From the NCBI GenBank assembly GCA_051294375.1, contig CM119267.1:9660339-9724338 (forward strand): DNA of 64,000 nucleotides, read 5' to 3'. How positions within the stretch are numbered: the first letter of the stretch is position 1; every line of letters starts with the position of its first letter. Both the position numbers and the translations under genes were made by a program. Origin of the DNA: Paraspadella gotoi. Its lineage: Eukaryota > Chaetognatha. The notes below the pieces were generated by a model. It had not been told where the DNA came from. It saw only the letters and a list, made by a program, of their open reading frames with translations, and ran no database searches. Shown here piece after piece: positions 1 through 12,099 of the stretch.

Positions 1-305
1 TGCTAGACTTATGGGTTTTTAACGACTATAAATTAGTCAAAAATTTATCAACGTTTAGCTTTTCTACTTTGAAGAAAAACATATTCTTGAGAAAATAATA
101 CAATTATTGTTAAAAGCCTTACCTTGTCTTTTAGATCAATTAATAATTATTCATTATTGGCCCAATTAACGATATACGATAAATAATAATGTTTTCATAT
201 ATATCCCGTAAGTTTTTCAACCTCAATGAAATTCAATTTCCGCCTCTCTCTCCAAACCTACCTATTTCTCCTCCCCCCCCCCGCCCCACCCTTTTTACAA
301 TTCAG

Positions 306-392
306 GTACAGCTTCGTTCTCGGCTTCGGCGTTCCCCTCGTCATCATCATCCTCTTTTACTCGCTCGTCATCCATAGATTGATGAATACAGG
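306..392 (+). CDS. Neuropeptide GPCR, TM5 exon (partial, runs into a gap)
   Basis: A pyrimidine-rich run ending in AATTCAG (acceptor AG at 304-305) precedes an open frame that starts with one base of a split codon. It encodes YSFVLGFGVPLVIIILFYSL followed by VIHRLMN, a TM5 helix with the conserved Pro in the centre and a basic start of the third intracellular loop. The pattern (aromatic, LGF..PL, FY.LVI..L) resembles TM5 of somatostatin/allatostatin-C receptors. The exon runs into N at 393. The frame is continuous with the inverted copy at 9702-9438. TM1-TM4 would lie upstream of the window. Other peptide receptors (galanin or opioid type) remain possible. Confidence 0.75.
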
Positions 393-681
393 NNNNNNNN
401 NNNNNNNNNNNNNNNNNNNNNNNNNNNNNNNNNNNNNNNNNNNNNNNNNNNNNNNNNNNNNNNNNNNNNNNNNNNNNNNNNNNNNNNNNNNNNNNNNNNN
501 NNNNNNNNNNNNNNNNNNNNNNNNNNNNNNNNNNNNNNNNNNNNNNNNNNNNNNNNNNNNNNNNNNNNNNNNNNNNNNNNNNNNNNNNNNNNNNNNNNNN
601 NNNNNNNNNNNNNNNNNNNNNNNNNNNNNNNNNNNNNNNNNNNNNNNNNNNNNNNNNNNNNNNNNNNNNNNNNNNNNNNNN
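393..681. other. Assembly gap, 289 N
   Basis: A run of N truncates the TM5 exon. Open frames that cross it are not meaningful. Confidence 0.99.
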
Positions 682-2518
682 ATAAGAAAAGGTAATGGAA
701 TAAGGAATAAAGATCGAAAAAAGAAAGCATAAAAAGAAAAAAGAAAACAACATAAAAAAAAAAAAAAGCCAGCCCTACCCACACTTTGAGAAAACGGATG
801 GTGCTAAACCCTTCATCCTCTTAGAGTCTAACTTAGACTTAACCTAAGTTAGACTCAGACTTCGCATCTTTAATCGAACTCGCGAGTTTCGACGATTGAC
901 TTTTCCTTTCAACTTTCTTCTTTTTACATTTTTCTTCTTTTTTTTTTCTCTCTCGGATCGATCGCGAACATCGTTAGCTCGAAGGTTCGCCGCGAATTTG
1001 AACTCCTTTAAGTTCAACGGCCGAATTTTCTCACCTCTTCCTCCACCTCCACCTCCACCTCCACGCCCCAGAACCAAAATTTACCTTGAAATTCGATTTA
1101 CGGAAACGAGAACAACCGGCTGGGTACTATACTAAACGCCCTCTTCGGGCTGATTTCGTAAAATATACTAAAAAAAAACTGCGCGTAGGGGTGGGACCGT
1201 GGGAGTTAAGACGCTTTCACAATTTATCATGCACCACTTTCCATTAATGTCCGATGGAAGAGCGAACGAAACACAGCAGCAAATCCAGCATCCGCAAAAA
1301 AACGTCACTTTACCGACCTCAGAACACTGTAAAGAACCACCTGTCAAAAATGAAACAAATATATTAATTTAAAAATATCCAACATAAAAATTTTTCCATT
1401 CATTTAATAAATAAGCTTTCGCCCTGACTTTGTACAGGCTTTGGTGACCTCACTATACACTACTTATGCATCAGAATTATATACACACCTATAATACATA
1501 CACTTATCACTATCGTCCCATTCTTCATCGAAACCTCTTCTAAATCCCGTTTCTCCTCCCACCTGTTTTCTAACCCCTCCTTCCCGCCGCAGGAAGCCCC
1601 GCTCTGGCGAGTCTCCTCTCTTACTCAATTCAATCAAATATATACAATTATATATCTCTGAAACTCTCGGCATCGTACGAGTGAAGTTCAAATGATCTAT
1701 GGGCATGAAAGCATAGAGAAATCGTGAGCAGGGCGCGGAGCTTCGAGTTCTCGCCTCTCTCGCCGCGAGCAGAGCATTCGTAGTTTGATGTTGAAATTTA
1801 GATAGAAACTAGTCTCTAATTCTGAAGAAGAAATGATGCCAGGTCTGAAGTAAATATAGTTATATAGTTAGATGAAGAGAGCACTATGACAATTATATGG
1901 ATGAAATACTAAACGAATTCACTTCTATCTCCAGTTCAATACTCAAATGTAAAGTGTACTCGCTTGAAGTTGGAACACATGCATCTCAAGAATTATTTAT
2001 TAAATTTCTCTTTATCTTACGTAGTGATATTCCTGCCTTCAATAGTATCATTATATTGAATATAAATTACATATACTTTGTCAGGGGTAGGGAGTCATCC
2101 TCTAATTTGATGAGTAATTGTCGAGAAGATAGCTTCAGCAGTCGAGGAAGAAAGAGTCATTTGCATACACAAAAGAATAAGAATGTTCTGAGAAGTCGCT
2201 GGAGTCAGACAGCACGAGCGCGTACGATAAAGTACGCGATGCGAAGGAAGGAAGAAAGAACTTGGTTCGGGGGGAAAAAGGACAAGATATGAGGGGAGGA
2301 AAATAGGGTAAAAAATATGGGGAAAAACCTTTTTTTCCGAGATCATTCACGTGGACGGAATGATGATGAAGGAGGTGGAAAAGGGGTCTTGGAAATTAAG
2401 TTGTGTGATAAAGAAAATGAGGGAGGGTGGGGAACCCGAAGGGGGGAAGGGATGGTTTCTTTTTTTTTGGGGAGGAAAAAAAAGTAGGGAATCTTATTTG
2501 CTAAAATACGCGGATTAA

Positions 2519-3570
2519 AAAAGTATGATTTTTGTTCATTGTAGAGGAAAGAACAATTTGAGAAAATGCGTCTTCTAAAAAAATTTTCACGGAAATGGAA
2601 ATTCCTACATATACTCGAGGAAGGGACTACGAATAATGAACGATAAAAAAAGAGATCTTACTTCCGAAAATGGATGCGAAAAGAGATATGCGTCGATATC
2701 GTCGATATGGTCGATATGCTGTCCAGATTTGGTTTCCGTTTGGAGTGGGAGGGAGTCGGAAAGGGAGCGGTAAATGGTCGCGATTCCATTGGAAGGTGAG
2801 TGAGATGGCTGATCGGAAGGGGGGGATTTTGGGGAGTGAAATGGTGCGCGGCTCGCACCTGCCGATTTGAAATTGTCTCAGGGACGGAATCACTTCTTTT
2901 TTTTCGTAAATTTCTTTTCTTCATATTTTTTTTTATTTTCTTTCTTCTTTTCTTTTTTTATTTTCTTCATTTATTTTTTCTTTTCAATTTCCTTTATTTT
3001 TCTTTTTTTCTTTCTTTTCTTTTTTCTTTTCTTTCTTTTTTCGCTGTTTTTTAGCTCTTCTCTTCTTTCTTTTTAATTTTCATATAATACATTACCCGCT
3101 TAGACAAGATATTTTGCACGCGAAGAAAGGGGGAAAAAACTACATGTACATCGAATTGTCGATCGTTTAAAAAACCTAAGGTCGCTTACATAAAAGCCAA
3201 AAATCTCTTTCCTTCTAAACCCCGAGACATTTTGACTAAAGCGGCTTTCGAGTTTGGGTTCGTCAATTTTCTCGGGACGGGGATTTCAAGACAACAGGTG
3301 GCCAAAGGTCGAGGCAGGCCAGTCACCAGGTGCCAGGCGTCGAAAGCCTTCCATTTTTGGACATGGTTCGCTGAACAACCGGACTTTTGAGGACAATGAG
3401 TCCGACGGAGGAAAAAGAAAAGGCATTGAAACGGGAAAAAGAAAGAAAAAAAAAAGAAAGAAAAAAAAAATCTTGGAGATGGAAATGTAAAAGAAAACGT
3501 GGTTCAGTTATTCCGAACGCGAAAAAAAATTGCAATGTTGAAGAATCAACACGCGAGGGTGGGGCTTGGG
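2519..3570 (+). repeat. Segment S, forward copy 1
   Basis: This stretch, which includes a TTTTC-rich run at 2900-3075 and an A/G-rich run near 3440-3490, recurs at 15136-16330. Its last part recurs at 22618-22780 and its first part recurs inverted at about 7140-7500. No convincing exon is seen in it. In the other copies it leads directly into the intron before the TM6 exon, so it is probably receptor intron DNA. Confidence 0.7.
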
Positions 3571-3689
3571 CCCATTAGCGGCGTGGGCTGCAGACCAATA
3601 TGTAAAGATCAGACGATGAGATTAGAACGCAAGGAGGAGAAAAGAAGATATAGTGAGGACGCGTCACAACTACTGATTGATCTGTGACG

Positions 3690-6600
3690 ATGACGAGACG
3701 AGAGACTATTCTGCATGTAGCATGCATCGAGGAGAGAGACGTGCATCTGATATGTGACTCATCACTGCCCGCTACTCATTTATTTCTCGTTCCTCACATC
3801 CTATACTCTGCTCGCATACTTGTCTCCATCTCTTCATATACGTACATTTCTTCTGGTCTTCGTGCGAATACTATCTCTTCATACGTCTTCCTACCTCCTA
3901 CTGCACAAAACTCTAATCGCTCAACACAGTACCTACACGAGTTCCTACTTGTTATCTCTAGAAGTCGACAAACGTTATATATGCTTTAGTTTCAAACGAC
4001 TTTTCATATATCTTGTAATAATAAAAGATAGAAAATAAAGAAGCCTGCCACTCGGCTAACCGTGCCGCCCGAGCACTCCAGCCCTAGCGCGAGCCGCTCG
4101 CCCTGCGCGCGCCTTCACCAGACCAGCGAGAACAGACGAAGGATCGATACTCTTGATCTCAGATACAGTGGCCGGAATGACTCAAGACTATGGGTATTAT
4201 CAGGACTCTGTGTGTCAAGAGTAAACACAAAAAGTTCCACTTCGCAGAAATAACGCACGGAGTCGTGCATACTGTGCGTAGAATATTAGTGTCGAACATA
4301 TCTGACGCGAGAAATATACTTGATCTTTATGCGAACGCATGATCTGATATTATGAAACGTTTCGGCCCCCAAAAAAACGAAACAAGACAAACGGGCCCAT
4401 TTCAGAAGAGGAAGAAGGACACCGCATAGAAGAAGTATGGGTGAAGAGAGATAGGTATGGAAGAAGAGAGGAAGTCCGTCAGCGAACGTATCCCGGGACG
4501 AATGAGTATCCTGTAGTGAGACAGCCGGTGCGAATTAAAATACGATTGTGAAAAGACCGGTGAGTATGGGTGAAGGAAGTGCACTCTCGAGTGATTTCGC
4601 ACCTGCACGATGCTCAGGGGGGGTGTGGAGAGATGTGACGCACGCTTAGATTCACATACTCAATTCTCGGCGTGCTCTATAGCAATGTACACGCAAGAGT
4701 TTAAACTGTCGGGGCGAGAGACACGTAAAAGTATGAACACAGAAGTGCGAATTTTGTAGGAGAATCGATACTCTGCGGGTGTTCCGACTTAACTTGTCCT
4801 CGCTCTTAGCGCGCAATAAATACTCACAACTTAGGGTACTTTTCTCCTTTCTATAAATTTGTGTGTCCAGGCTGCGCTTTGGTTTGTTTTTTTCTTTTGG
4901 GTGTCGCTGGACATTTTTACGATTAGTGTAAGATTCTTATTTGTATAGAGAAAAGATGATAATTTTTCGCAGTCCAATGTACGTCACTTAATTTAGACAA
5001 TCAACTTCTCCGTTCTTCCTAGCATTTGGCTTCTGGCCTTCCTTACCCAGATTCTAACGCAGTCGTGGGTCGTATATCTTTGATGAGATAGGTTATGCAC
5101 GCTCGCTTAGAGATTAGGGCAGTGCGAGACGGTATGGCGGTGAGTTCGGAGTTGCTTGAAGAACTAGCCCGGGACAACACTAAGTAAAGAAAGGACAGCA
5201 GCTAAAAAAATAAGATTTGATTTTTTCAAAGGCAATACACGATCGTTTTCTGTCTCCGACAGGATTCGCGAGTTCGTTTAGTCCTCGTGGCCTGTGCCTC
5301 TCTATCTCTCTGCTTAAACCTTCTTTATACAATTCAATGATAGGCAGAGGCGCGTTCGCATGGCAAAATTATATACATGTCAGTATATCTCGCTATCTGT
5401 GCCTCAAGTCGATGAACTCTCGGTGTACGCATGGTACTTTGTCGTAGGCGAGTGAGCGTGGAGAATCTCTCTCAGTATTCGCGTCTTCTACTAGAGTAGA
5501 CGATGGCAGGAGACGCTGATCTGAGAAGCTCAGATGAGAGCAGAGAGAGTAACATCTAACGTACGTGCTGGCTGTAGCTTGACTCATGCTGACGTGGAGC
5601 GGTACCTCTGAGCTGACTGAATAGGAGGGTGAGAAAGAAGTGCTGCGACCACTAAATACCATTTTCTCCTCGCGAATCTCAATGGTGTATTATATCCTCT
5701 CCTCTTCAGTCGCGCTCGCTTGATTCTTTCCAACTTGACCATTGATATCTTTTGTCTGTTTACAGAGAAATATATGATAATACCAACCGTTTTTTTGGAC
5801 AGATTTCCGGGCTGACTCATCCAAAGGAATTCTATATTGTTCTTTATATATTTACTCTTTCTTTTTCTTCTCATTCTCACTATGATGGTGTTATCTTCTC
5901 TCTGTTTCAATCTTCCTCCTCCTTCTCCTATTTTTTCCTTCCGAGTCGAACTTTGCATCTAGAGTTCTACAATTAAGTTCGGCACATATTTTAGTTTTTA
6001 TGTAACAGAACATTGTGTCTCGAACTCTGCAAAAGGCTATCTGATCGACCCTTGGGCACGCGTTTCAATGGTACGTGACGTGTGCCTGCCTGCCTCTTCT
6101 CTGTTACACCCGTGTGTGTTCTGATTCTTATTTAAAAGTCCCTCTTTTCGTCGCACAGAGTACAATTGACTCAGAAAAACCAAAAATTCTCTGAATGAGA
6201 CACAGTTGGTCTAGTCACAACAATGTCTTCTCTGAGCGTGTGTATATTTAACTCATGTATGATTAGTATCATGACTGCTCTCTCTTTCTCTCGTCCTTTC
6301 TCTACTCTAAGCGTCCGACTTAGTTTCTCTCTTTCTTCTCTCTGCATTAATGCGTACTACATTTCCGATCTCTTGCTCTTCATGCTATTACTCTTCTCTC
6401 TTTTTTCTTCTCCTCCTCTCTCTTTCGGCTGGTGCATAATCTCATCCCCCTCTCGCTGCCTAGCTAAGATCGGGCCAGGCTCACCGATCCACATGTCCAT
6501 CCGTACCCCTTACAAGCTACATAGACCGCCAGAGGAGTTGCCCTCAAACAACAAGCGACGACCATCACATTTAATCAACTTCGACTCATGCAGGATAACG

Positions 6601-6830
6601 TAATTAAAAAAACGAAGCACTGTCGAATTCCCAGAGGAAAAGGAAAAAATTCGAAAAGATAAAAAAGAAGAAGGAGATGAAAAAGAAAGAAACAATAAAA
6701 CTGAGACAGAAGGAAATATCAAGAGAGAAAGCACGAGCGCAGAAAAAATGATAATAGGAAAAACAGAGACATCCATACATCGGTAGAATGCGAGAGAAAC
6801 AGTTTACTCCAGGGACCACAACCTAAAAAA
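3690..6830. other. No gene recognised
   Basis: This is the loop of the first inverted repeat. It is dense in short GAGA/CTCT and CGCG-like runs. The longest open frames are about 125 codons or less, show no domain, and lack supporting splice signals. An A-rich block at 6600-6780 is low complexity. Confidence 0.5.
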
Positions 6831-9377
6831 GTTAAAGTGGAGCGGGCGGGAGTGAGTAGTTGCTCGCGTGCTGAGAGCAGGTAGAAATTGATACTCTATA
6901 GTGTGCAAGAGAGAGATCGATAGACACCAAGACGAAGAGGAGACAGCGAGAGAGACGGGACCGAGAATTATACGTTAAACTTGCTATCTATCTAATATCT
7001 CCCACAAGGAAACATGAATTTCTGTCAATAGACATCTTTTACTCTCCACCCTATAGTCCGTTTGATCGCAGTCTATTTCTTCGTATCTCTTTTCTTCTTT
7101 CTCTATATATTCTCGACCTATCACAGAGAATAACGTCGAAGGTTTGACGAGCGTCCTTTTACCGAACTCCGCATTATCGACCACTCCAAACCGGGAACCA
7201 ATCTGGACGCATATTCGACGCATATCACAGCGATAGATTCGCCGAGACGCATATGCGAGTGCTAGATGTATCGGAATCCAATTGATCGAGATAGATCTCC
7301 TTTTTTTGATGTATGATTTGAAGTACCGGGAGATTGAAAATTATGTGACGGTATCCCTTCCTCGAGGTATATAGGTGAGGGAATTTTCGACTGAAGAAGT
7401 GGATTCCGTGAATTTTTTTTAGAAGACGCGATTTTTTCTCAAGAAATTGTTCTTCCTGAGTACAATGAACAAAAAGGTCATACTTTTTTTATTGCCGCGT
7501 AGAGTATGAGTGAGATGAAGGAGCACGGAAATTAGGAAATGGACTCGCTGAAGCGTGTGTTATCCGCCTCCCTCCTCCCCTCTAAATTAACATTAAATTA
7601 CACTAATCAGCTATCCCTTCCTTGGTTGTTCCATTCTTATCACAACTTATTTTCCACCAGATTCTCTTTTCCACCCTCGTTCAATTCGCATCATTCGTCA
7701 CGTGGAAATTGATCTCGGAAAAAAAAGTTTTTGCCTTCAAATTATAAATTCCTCCATTTTTTGTCCCTAATAATTTGGTCTCCTTTTTCCCCCCATGAGT
7801 GCCTGAATACTATTCCCTTATTTGCCTCTGTTTCGCATCGCTCTTATTCGTCCGTCTTCTAGTACCTCAGAGTGCGCTCCAGACTTTTTTCTTATTTATA
7901 CTTACAGTATTGCTTTCTTCTTCTGATGCTGAAGCTCTTTTCCTCAATTTCTCCATTCGTATGTCTCCTTCCCTTCAAAAGTTGGTTTGTTTTTTTATGC
8001 GACCCCTTCTAGTTCGTTTTACGCAAAGAAGATTATTTAAAAATTGATATGAGATGTGATTCTTCGAAATACTCTGGATGCACATGTGTGATATCATTTC
8101 TCTGGATTTTATATGATTAATAGACTCTTTTTTAATTTCTGTAAACTTTTATCTTTATAAGCTATAAACATTTATATGGAACAAGATGATTTCTATATCT
8201 CTGATTCTCCAGATCGGATTCTTTCTCTTTTTCTTAGCTAATGTATGACTGTTCTTCTCTCCTAATATTTTCAACACACTTGTATGCTCTTTCTTTTCTC
8301 GAAATTACACTCTCTCGCATACTTGCAACTCTCTCCCTCACTTTCCTTTTTAATTTTTTTTGTTGAGACACCAGGAATTTAAATCAGAGTTTTTTTCATT
8401 TATCAGGGAATTTTTCAAATTTGTTTTGTTAACTTTGATATGGAAATTTAATTAAGAGAACATAAATTCCCCTTGAAGCATATAGGTTATGTTATGTTGT
8501 AGCTGTGTTATTTATCTTGTAAGAGTGATGGAACGACGGTCAACCATGATAGCCTGTCCAAAGTCAGGGCGAGTATAGCTTATTTATTAAATGCAATGGA
8601 AAATTTTATTTGGTATATTTTTAATTAATATATTTGTTTCATTTGGACAGTGTTCTGAGAGTCCGGTTAAAGAGCTTTTTTTGCGAATGCTGGATTTGCT
8701 GCTGATGTTTCGTTCGCTCTTCCATCGGACATAATGGAAAGTGGTGCATGATAAATTGTGAAAGCGTCTTAACTCCGCGGTCCCACCCCTACGCGCAGTT
8801 TTTCTTTTAGTATATTTTTTACGAATCGGTCGAAGAGGTTGCGTTTAGGTGAGATAGGATACCCAGGAGGACCGGAGTTTGTGTACTCGTTTCCGTAATC
8901 GAATTTAAAGGTAATTTTTGTTCTGGGGCGTTGTTGGGGGTGGAGGAAGAGGTGAGAAATGTTCCAGGACCTTTGAACTTAAAGGAGATCAAATTCGCGG
9001 CGAACCTTTCGAAGCAAAACCGATGTTCGTGATCGATTTTCCGAGAGAGAAAAAAAAAAGAAGATAAAATCTAAAAAAAGAAGAAATTTGAAAGGAAAAG
9101 TCAATCATCGGAAACTCCGCGAGTTCACGATTAAAGATGTGAAGGTCTGAAGTACCAGTTAGAGCATGATAGGTTAAAGATCCTAAGGGTTAAGAAGAAC
9201 TGATAAAAGATGGAAGAAAGTTTAGCACCATTCCGTGTTTCTCAAAAGTGAAAAGGAGGAGATGTGGAGAGGATGGAGGGCTGGACTTTTTTTTATGTTG
9301 TTTCTTTTTTGCTATTTTTTGCTTTTCTTTTTCCCAGGAGAATCGTTATTCCTGGTATATTCATTACCTTTTCTATC

Positions 9378-9421
9378 ACTCTCTCTCTCTTCTCTCTCTC
9401 TCTCTCTCTCTCCTCTCTCTC
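9378..9421. repeat. (CT)n microsatellite
   Basis: Nearly pure CT run. It lies just past the TM5-loop frame on the minus strand and encodes only a shadow Leu/Ser-rich frame. Confidence 0.9.
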
Positions 9422-9437
9422 TTCGTGCATCTCTTCG

Positions 9438-9702
9438 TCATCTCTCCTCCCCCCTCCCTCTACTCTCGTACTCTCTCCATTTCTCCAACATATCTGGCCC
9501 ACCGCCCAGCGAAATCTCCTTTTTCATCGGGGTTCTCATGTCTCCTACCGCCGCCTCCCTTCGACGGTTTATGGTGTCCGTTGACACCATAGATCTATCA
9601 CGGCCTCCACTGGATGAATTCATCAATCTATGGATACGAGCGAGTAAAAGAGGGATGATGATGACCCGGAGGGGAACGCCGAAGCCGAGGACGAAGCTGT
9701 AC
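9438..9702 (-). CDS. Neuropeptide GPCR TM5 exon, inverted copy, with possible third-loop extension
   Basis: On the minus strand the acceptor CAATTCAG ends at 9703 and the TM5 codons follow, but small insertions break the frame inside the helix compared with 306-392. Downstream of the shared RLMN codons the same frame stays open to 9438, adding about 60 Ser/Arg/Glu-rich residues starting SSSGGRDRSMVSTDT. That composition suits a third intracellular loop. The forward copy is lost to a gap here, so this is the only view of that part. A splice donor could lie anywhere in it (GTAGGA and GTGTCA occur), so the true exon end is unknown. Confidence 0.5.
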
Positions 9703-10019
9703 CTGAATTGTTAAATAAAGGGGCCGGTTTGGGAGAGAGGGACGGTTAAATTGAATTTCATTGAGGAACGAAGGCTTGAAGGAAAACTTACGGAAATATG
9801 TTGATGAAACATATTATTATCGTGTTGTTATCGTGTAATTGGGGAGACCAGATAGAATGGAATAATTATTTAATTACTAAAAGGACAAGGTAGAAGGCTT
9901 GGATTTAGACAATAATTGTATTATTTTCTCGAAGAATTGTTTTTTCTTCAAAAGTTAGAGAAAGGCTTGTAAACGTTGAGTAAATAATTGGAACTAATTT
10001 AATAGTTCGTTAATAAACC

Positions 10020-10791
10020 CCAGAAATCCAGCACACAATTTTTAATTTACGATAAATAATCAAACATTTCCAAAGAGGAGGTTAGCAGTACCGTTAAGCT
10101 TGACGGAAGGTCGTACATCGCCACTAATAAAAGCCCGCTTGAAACGTCTTCTGACGTGATCCCCTAGTTAAGACTCACCCAGGGAAGGTGAAAACTCTTG
10201 CACGGTCCTCCCTCCTGAGGCAAAGTGATAGGTACAAGTCTTATTTCCCGGGGGTAGAGCAAAGTCTGGTGAGATTTTGCGAGTTAAATGATTGAGGGGG
10301 AGCATCACATGCAGGAGGATGTGCGACCCAAGACTGCCTTGATAATGTTAAAAAGAGAAAGTTGTAAAAGAGGTAGAGGAGAGAGAATAAATCTGGTCCT
10401 GTCAAACTAATTAGTTATTCCGGAAAGTCCGAGAGGGAGGGTTTACGGATACAACGAGTCAAGATTTGCAGCGCGTTCTTTTCTCAGAATCTCATTAAAT
10501 AAAAAACAAGTTCCATATACAAATTTCATTAAACCATTTACGTCCGACACGGCTGATGTCTCACGTACCCCGCGAAACAATTGTTTCTTGTGTATTTTTC
10601 TTTCTCCTCTTCCTCCCCACATTTTTTCTGCCCCTGGTCCCGAATCCATTGAGAGTCTTGATATCGGAAATCAAATCGAAAACCCAAGCTATCTTATTTT
10701 AAGTTTTTTCAGGTTCTGCTCTATTGGCTTCGTTTTGGTTTCTCATTTCTTTTCTCTCTGGCTCTCTTCTCTCTTCGTACTGGGCTCTCTC

Positions 10792-10828
<37 letters not shown>

Positions 10829-11048
10829 TCTCGTCATGTATCTTGTCTGCTTGTTCTTAACAGACTCATCACTTATAAAAGAAAAAAAAACCTTGTCCAT
10901 ATCAGCATGTATTGAAGATTTGTGAATAATACGCTTTGCATTTTATTGAGGCTCCTAAGACAAAAGGAAGGCGTCCCGTATTAAAAACCGAAACAAAAAA
11001 CCGTCTTCTCTCATCTTCTTTTCACTCTCTCTCTCCTCTCTCTCTCTC

Positions 11049-11079
<31 letters not shown>

Positions 11080-11490
11080 CTCTCTCTCAGTGTGGGATGA
11101 AAAACCGTCTCGCTCTCTTCATCAATTCAGAACACACGAGTTTTTCTTGCGACATCTACCGACTGCCACTCATAATGTCGTTCCATTCTGTATAGCAACA
11201 AAGACAGACTTCGCCTACTCTGTGCGCCGCGTTTGTTTCGTCGTTTCGCCGTTAACAGTCTCAGTCTCTGTTGCTTGTTTTTAGTAAATAAAAGTGTGAG
11301 ACTACATTCGCCATTTGGTCTAAACATGTTTTTAATATCTGATTCTTTGTTTTTGAGAAAGAGAGAGAGGAATAAATTGTCTTTAAATTATTTAAATTAT
11401 TAATTGTTAATGTAACGCGCTTTGGAAAGCGATTTCGCAAAGAATTACTGCCCGATCGGCCAGGGGTGGTCTAGTCCATCCAGAGGTTTG
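10020..11490. other. No gene recognised; CT microsatellites
   Basis: Non-coding in appearance. CT runs lie at 10783-10828 and 11024-11096. Open frames are under about 90 codons and are created by the simple repeats. Confidence 0.5.
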
Positions 11491-11617
11491 AGGAAAGCGA
11501 GAGAAAAAGAGGAAGAGAGGAGAAGAGAGAAAGGAGGAGAAAAAATGAAAAAAAGATAGAGAGGAGAAGAGAAGAGAGAGAGGAGAGGAGAGATTTGAGA
11601 AGAGAGAGACGAGATGA

Positions 11618-11650
<33 letters not shown>

Positions 11651-11800
11651 GGAAGCAGAGAGTGAGTCGCAGCGTGCTGAGTGAATTACAGGATCTTCTC
11701 TCTCTCATCGATCTCCTTCGTCTCCCCTGCTCTCTCTCTCTCTGCTCTCGTCTCTCTCTCTCTCTCTCTACTCTCTCTCTCTCGCCAAGGAGACTTCCTT
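11490..11800. repeat. GA tract followed by CT tract (inverted simple repeats)
   Basis: About 160 bases of mostly GA (11496-11655) are separated by about 40 mixed bases from about 90 bases of mostly CT (11696-11785). The two halves are complementary and could fold into a long imperfect hairpin. The apparent Leu/Ser-rich frames here are repeat artefacts. Confidence 0.85.
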
Positions 11801-12099
11801 CCCCGACGAATGCTTTCCCCGATAGAGGACTCTTTCTCTTTCTATATCCTTTCCTGTTCGATTTTCCCTTTTTTTTATTGGATATTTTTTTTTTTAACTT
11901 AAATTTTTCTTTCTTTGCGTGATTCGGAAGTTAAAAGAGGAGGAGAAGGAGAGAGGAAGCAGCATAGAAAGGTTGTGAGTTCCGTGAGGGAGAGAAGTGA
12001 GCGATAAAATTTCTTGTGAAAGTGAAGACGAAAGGAATATTGAGGATTTTTGAAAAAAGACGGATAAACGTGTATCTATTCTTAGAAGTTTAAAGTCGT

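Larger units (their letters stand above)
1..2780 (+). repeat. Left arm of large inverted repeat (with 7140-10020)
   Basis: The reverse complement of about 10020-7140 aligns along this stretch: the segment ending in the TM5 exon, the block at 1140-1440, the 2040-2290 block and the 2519-2780 block all recur in inverted order. The arms differ by many small indels and some larger unmatched pieces, including inside coding sequence. Boundaries are by eye and approximate, and the left arm is cut by the window edge. This is either a real inverted duplication or a read/assembly fold-back. Confidence 0.75.
7140..10020 (-). repeat. Right arm of large inverted repeat
   Basis: Read on the minus strand this repeats 1-2780, including the TM5 exon (9702 downward), the conserved block at 8478-8830, and the start of segment S at 7140-7500. 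Divergence is dominated by 1-3 base indels in exon and non-coding DNA alike. The ends are approximate. Confidence 0.75.

Noticed and set aside
226-732. Long frames crossing the first N run
   Set aside because: Most codons are N. Only the part up to 392 (the TM5 exon) is real sequence.
2800-3076. Phe/Leu/Ser-rich hydrophobic frames that look like membrane proteins
   Set aside because: Produced by the TTTTC/TTCT low-complexity run. The same run in the second copy has different length and frame.
11445-11922. Leu/Ser-rich frames on both strands
   Set aside because: Direct translation of the GA and CT microsatellites.
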